Source: a virus. Taken from it: a stretch of 47,690 bases of DNA. Location: positions 1 to 47,690 of IMG/VR virus record IMGVR_UViG_3300037010_000943; one strand, written 5' to 3'. Shown here piece by piece: positions 44,566 to 47,690 of this stretch. Position 1 is the stretch's first letter. Each line of letters begins with the position of its first letter. A model generated the notes under the pieces. It was given only the letters and a program-made list of their open reading frames with translations, was not told the origin of the DNA and made no database searches. A program made the position numbers and the translations under genes.

Positions 44566-46019
44566 TGGCAAATTTTGATAGAATTTTTCATAATCTACTC
44601 CGACATGGGGATAGCGCAACTGAATCTCAACGAGCTTTGGATGCCTGTAACTGGCTATCTGACCATTTGTCAACGATTAGAAAAATTTCTGACAGTACCG
44701 AAGCGGAACTAATTGGATTCGTCTACAACTTCTGGTCAACCCACAAGAAAGCCCCCAGCATAGACATCTTAAAAGAGTCTATTGAGCGTAAGTCCTCTTC
44801 TCCCCTACTTTCTGAACGAATCACAGAGTATGAAGAGCTTTATGAAGAGCTTAACCTTCACTCTGTTCTAGATTTAGATCAAATCTTAGCGGATAGAGTT
44901 GAAGAGTATGAAACTCAGAGGCTATCTGATGTATTGAAGGTAGTCAGGCAGATCAACTCTGGTTCAGTTGAAGAGCCTAAGACGAAGAAAAAGCTGTCCG
45001 GTCCAAAAGATGCTATGCGCTACCTCTTCCAGCAGGTTGAGCGTGGCACCCTGGCAACTGGTAGTAAAAATTCTCACGGATCTCTCAACGAGAACGGTAG
45101 CTACATTCGTGAACTCTATGAGAAGTTCAAATCCGAGCGTCTTGCTGGCAGACTTAGAATTTACACTCACATCAACGGCATTGATGACCACCTCGCCGTA
45201 AAGCGAGGCGACTTTGTAGGTGTTCTAGGCTATGCGGGTCAGAGAAAATCCGCCCTCTGTCGCTCCATCGCTTACTATGCAGCCCTAGACGGTTTCAATG
45301 TTCTCCATATTACTCTTGAGCAGACCTATGAAGAAGAGTTGATCATCTATGGTATCATGCATTCTTACCACCCAAAGTGGGGCAGTCGTTTCAAGCTTGA
45401 TAAGAAAGCTTTCGATGATGGAAACTTCACTGATGAAGAAGAAGCATTCCTATTCAACGAAGTCATTCCAGATCTTCCCAATCTTCCTGGTAAGCTTCTC
45501 ATTCGTCAGCCCATCGAAAGCACCACTTGGGATGCCGTAAAGACCACCGCTGAAATTGCAAACCAAACCGACCAACTTGATATTCTTCTGGTGGACTACC
45601 TCACGCTTTGCGAGACTAGGACAGGTAAAAAAGAAGAGATGGAAGTAGTTATCAAAGACGCTAAGCAGTTCGCCCTACACTTCGACAATGGTAGAGGCGT
45701 GGTTTTCATGACTCCAGTTCAGGGTAACCGTGCTGGGTGGGAGAAGGCTGGGGAGAGCGAAGGTCGATGGGAAATCAACGGTGTCAATATGTATTCTGAG
45801 TTCGATAAATCGGTTGATACTATGCTGACGGTCTTCTTGAACGATGATCTAAAAGCTGAGAAGGCATTGGTGGTTTCATCTGCAAAGACTAGACGCTCTG
45901 AGGGTGTCCCAGTGTTCAAGGCAGCGATGCAAAACAACTGTGGTTTGGTGTCAAATATGAACTCAGTCTGTCTTGTTGAAGACAAACGAATGGACGATAT
46001 CATTGAGACTTTCTTCTAA
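44565..46019 (+). CDS. DnaB-like replicative helicase with an atypical P-loop
   Basis: A 484-residue protein. Residues 1 to about 200 are helical and acidic. From about residue 210 a RecA-type ATPase follows: GVLGYAGQRKSALCRSIA as Walker A (residues 222 to 229), VLHITLEQTYEEELI as the next conserved segment, and DILLVDYLTL as Walker B (Asp344). GQRKS lacks the usual Gly before Lys, although the Lys and Ser are kept. DnaB-type hexamers unwind the fork ahead of the polymerase. It starts at GTG 44565 and ends by overlapping an unknown gene. A RecA-like recombinase is the alternative reading. Confidence 0.75.
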   Translation: MANFDRIFHNLLRHGDSATESQRALDACNWLSDHLSTIRKISDSTEAELIGFVYNFWSTHKKAPSIDILKESIERKSSSPLLSERITEYEELYEELNLHSVLDLDQILADRVEEYETQRLSDVLKVVRQINSGSVEEPKTKKKLSGPKDAMRYLFQQVERGTLATGSKNSHGSLNENGSYIRELYEKFKSERLAGRLRIYTHINGIDDHLAVKRGDFVGVLGYAGQRKSALCRSIAYYAALDGFNVLHITLEQTYEEELIIYGIMHSYHPKWGSRFKLDKKAFDDGNFTDEEEAFLFNEVIPDLPNLPGKLLIRQPIESTTWDAVKTTAEIANQTDQLDILLVDYLTLCETRTGKKEEMEVVIKDAKQFALHFDNGRGVVFMTPVQGNRAGWEKAGESEGRWEINGVNMYSEFDKSVDTMLTVFLNDDLKAEKALVVSSAKTRRSEGVPVFKAAMQNNCGLVSNMNSVCLVEDKRMDDIIETFF

Positions 46020-46312
46020 TGAGAAAACTTGTGGAAAGAGATGCGGTCAGTCTTTTTCTCCTGTTGGAGAGCTACATCCCTATGGACACTCCTCCAAATA
46101 TTCAAATTCGCCGCAATATGAAAGGTAGGTTGTGTATTCGTCATGAAGCCACAACCTTTGGAAGAGCATGGGTAGTAGATTTCTACTCAAAAGACTTTTA
46201 TTACACCCTAGTTCAACCCGAAACTCACCAAACATTCAAAACTCCCCTATCCCTCATCTCATACCTCTACCGTAGCCTAGGACTTAACTATGACAAAATT
46301 ACTAAAAGTTGA
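46019..46312 (+). CDS. Unknown small protein
   Basis: Ninety-seven residues starting in TAATG with the helicase stop. Mixed beta strands in the centre (PNIQIRRNMKGRLCIRHE, FYYTLVQPET) and a hydrophobic helix at the end. No family recognised. Its last 23 bases overlap the next gene in another frame. A helicase accessory role is possible by position only. Confidence 0.6.
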   Translation: MRKLVERDAVSLFLLLESYIPMDTPPNIQIRRNMKGRLCIRHEATTFGRAWVVDFYSKDFYYTLVQPETHQTFKTPLSLISYLYRSLGLNYDKITKS

Positions 46313-47000
46313 TACACTTGAAGACCTTCAGACTTACATACTGAAGCAGAAAGAATTTACTGAAAAAGCTAAGCGAGAACTCCAACGAGTTTCAGACGCC
46401 GTTCCAGTAATTCTCGGTCCTGATGGGACATTTTCAGATTCAACTACAAATGATATCATTCGTAGAGTGACAGGTCTTTTCCACAATTACGCTTCGCTAC
46501 CAACCCTCACAGAATACGCGCAAAATCCAACCTTAACCAGAGATGCAACTTGGGGAGGCTCCTTTGGCGTGTCCTCAGTCCTAGGCACCGTAATTCTGCG
46601 CTCCTTAGTCGAGTCGTTCCCCGAATTCAGTGTATCTGTCAAGCCAATTTTTATCAAAGTGATGAAAGAGCTTTACTCTCCTGAAGACGGAGAAGACCGC
46701 TCCATGATGGAGAGAGTGATGGACAACCTCAATTTCTCCATCAGAGACAAAGGGAACAAAGAGATTCTAGGGGAACAAAGAGATCGCATCATTAAGAACA
46801 GAGTGGCTCTGCTTATGGAAGTTATTGCCAAGGTTATGGCAGATTACGGACTAGTCGAGATCAATAAGCAGGAAGATAATATTGAAACCAGCATAACACC
46901 TCTAGGGATCAGAGTATACTTGCATATCATAGATGTAGAGCGGTATATTAATGAGATGTCAACGGTATACAAGGAACTAGCTAATAAAAAGGCAGTATAA
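46290..47000 (+). CDS. Unknown protein with a possible winged-helix end
   Basis: A 236-residue helical protein. It has no recognised family, but residues about 185 to 225 (NRVALLMEVIAKVMADYG, then ITPLGIRVYLHI) resemble the helix-wing end of winged-helix DNA-binding domains. The first 180 residues are amphipathic helices. Translation overlaps the gene before it and the thymidine kinase after it (TAATG), so the three are coupled. A DNA-binding or replication factor is suggested, not shown. Confidence 0.55.
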   Translation: MTKLLKVDTLEDLQTYILKQKEFTEKAKRELQRVSDAVPVILGPDGTFSDSTTNDIIRRVTGLFHNYASLPTLTEYAQNPTLTRDATWGGSFGVSSVLGTVILRSLVESFPEFSVSVKPIFIKVMKELYSPEDGEDRSMMERVMDNLNFSIRDKGNKEILGEQRDRIIKNRVALLMEVIAKVMADYGLVEINKQEDNIETSITPLGIRVYLHIIDVERYINEMSTVYKELANKKAV

Positions 47001-47572
47001 TGGCTAAACTATACTTTCGTTACGGAGCCATGAACTCCGGTAAATCCACCCAACTTCTTCAAGTAGCCTATAACTACGAAGAGAGGCACCAAAAGGTGTG
47101 GGTAATAAAGCCATCCATCGACAATCGAGAGGGTGCAGATATAATTAAACCCCGCATTGGTTTAGAGAGGCGGGTAGACTGGCTCATTAACCCAAATTCT
47201 AATATAAAAGAAATAGTAGAATTGTGTCAAAAACCGGACTGCATTTTAGTTGATGAAGCCCAGTTCTTGACAAAAGACCAGATTTGGCAACTTACCGAAG
47301 TGGTAGATAGACTCAATGTTCCAGTGATTTGTTACGGTATTCGTGCCGATGCTTTTGGCGACTTATTCCCAGGTTCATCCCAACTTATGGCCGTAGCAGA
47401 CACAATCGAAGAACTCAAGACAATCTGCTGGTGCGGTAAAAAAGCAATTATTAACGCAAGAATTAGAGATGGTCATGTTGTCTACTCCGGGGAGCAAGTA
47501 TGTGTGGGTGGAAATGACCAATACATATCACTTTGTCGAAATCATTGGAGAATGGACCAGATCAAACCGTAG
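47000..47572 (+). CDS. tdk: Thymidine kinase, type II
   Basis: Phosphorylates thymidine to dTMP with ATP, feeding the dTTP pool. Motifs in order: Walker A GAMNSGKST (residues 8 to 16), DEAQFLTKDQIWQL with catalytic Glu, YGIRADAFGDLFPGS, then the lasso and a zinc-site set (CWCG ... CVGG ... C.NHW). At 190 residues it has the usual length of the type II family found in bacteria and phages. It starts in a TAATG overlap. With nrdJ and dut this completes a dNTP supply set. Confidence 0.95.
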   Translation: MAKLYFRYGAMNSGKSTQLLQVAYNYEERHQKVWVIKPSIDNREGADIIKPRIGLERRVDWLINPNSNIKEIVELCQKPDCILVDEAQFLTKDQIWQLTEVVDRLNVPVICYGIRADAFGDLFPGSSQLMAVADTIEELKTICWCGKKAIINARIRDGHVVYSGEQVCVGGNDQYISLCRNHWRMDQIKP

Positions 47573-47587
47573 TATTATGTAAAGATT
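47571..47587 (+). promoter_or_regulatory. AGTATTATGTAAAGATT motif, putative promoter
   Basis: TATTAT with the same flanks as the motif at 30212 (15 of 17 bases). It overlaps the end of thymidine kinase and lies 13 bases before the ATG of the HAD-family gene, with AGGAGG between. Confidence 0.45.
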
Positions 47588-47600
47588 AAAAGGAGGCTGG

Positions 47601-47690
47601 ATGTTCAAGTCCACCAAAGTAGCTGTCATTTTTGACTTCGATAAGACCCTATCACCTAACTACATGCAAAAGGTGGTCTTTGAGAGCTAC
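47601..47690 (+). CDS. HAD-family phosphatase (partial, runs off right edge)
   Basis: Thirty residues are visible from ATG 47601, eight bases after AGGAGG. VAVIFDFDKTLSP is a perfect HAD motif I (DxDxT with the nucleophilic Asp and the acid/base Asp). In a phage such enzymes may act on nucleotides, sugars or nucleic-acid ends. The rest lies outside the window. Confidence 0.8.
   Translation, partial: MFKSTKVAVIFDFDKTLSPNYMQKVVFESY

Noticed and set aside
46996-47001. TATAAT as a promoter for thymidine kinase
   Set aside because: It overlaps the start codon itself, so a transcript would begin inside the gene.

Overview
This window reads as part of the genome of a large tailed double-stranded DNA bacteriophage (Caudoviricetes). 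Coding is dense, stop and start codons often overlap (TAATG, ATGA, TAGTG), and Shine-Dalgarno sequences are strong. One half carries a tail and baseplate module; the other carries nucleotide metabolism, DNA replication and nucleic-acid repair genes. A tape-measure protein and hub- and spike-like proteins suggest a complex, possibly contractile tail, but no sheath gene is in view. The host cannot be read directly. A small exported Lys/Ala-rich protein resembling periplasmic acid-shock proteins, and a heptosyltransferase-like domain, hint at a diderm (Gram-negative) host; this is inference.

Layout. Positions 1-17363 are one leftward (minus-strand) tail operon. In transcription order it holds a two-pass membrane protein (holin candidate), three small genes in the tail-chaperone position, the tape measure, a lytic transglycosylase fused to a baseplate domain, a paralogue of that baseplate domain, a hub-like protein, a spike-like protein, a large baseplate/fibre protein, and a collagen-like fibre that runs off the left edge. 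Positions 17364-17723 are a divergent, partly AT-rich control region. From 17724 to the right edge all genes are rightward.

Positions 17559-19115 are a 1.5 kb segment bounded by exact 27-bp direct repeats. It holds an unrecognised protein followed by a second ORF in the same frame behind a single TGA. Positions 19131-27377 carry a possible structured RNA, a methyltransferase-GT2-TPR-GT9 fusion, an unknown protein, an adenosylcobalamin-dependent (class II) ribonucleotide reductase, a LAGLIDADG endonuclease fused to a dUTPase, and the exported basic protein. Positions 27393-33776 are a set of short transcription units with recurrent RGTATAAT promoters and three hairpin terminators. They encode a HAD-like protein, several small unknowns, three KxxG ligase-family nucleotidyltransferases in a row, an AAA+ ATPase and an HNH endonuclease. 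Positions 34004-41166 are a virion surface cassette: a fibre-like protein and a 1823-residue protein of about twenty Ig-like domains. Positions 41203-47690 are a replication cluster: an unknown protein, a DinG-like helicase whose Walker A motif is split by an endonuclease-bearing intein, a DnaB-like helicase with an atypical P-loop, two unknowns, thymidine kinase, and the start of a HAD phosphatase.

How it works together. Class II RNR, dUTPase and thymidine kinase would supply dNTPs without host oxygen-dependent RNR. The DnaB-like and DinG-like helicases serve replication, and the ligase trio points to nick or RNA repair. Mobile DNA targets conserved housekeeping genes here: an intein in dinG, a LAGLIDADG domain on dut, and a free HNH gene. 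The most unusual items are the three-enzyme glycosylation fusion, the ligase trio, the endonuclease-dUTPase fusion, the repeat-bounded two-ORF segment, and a -10 element with a recurrent, unusually distant upstream TTG.
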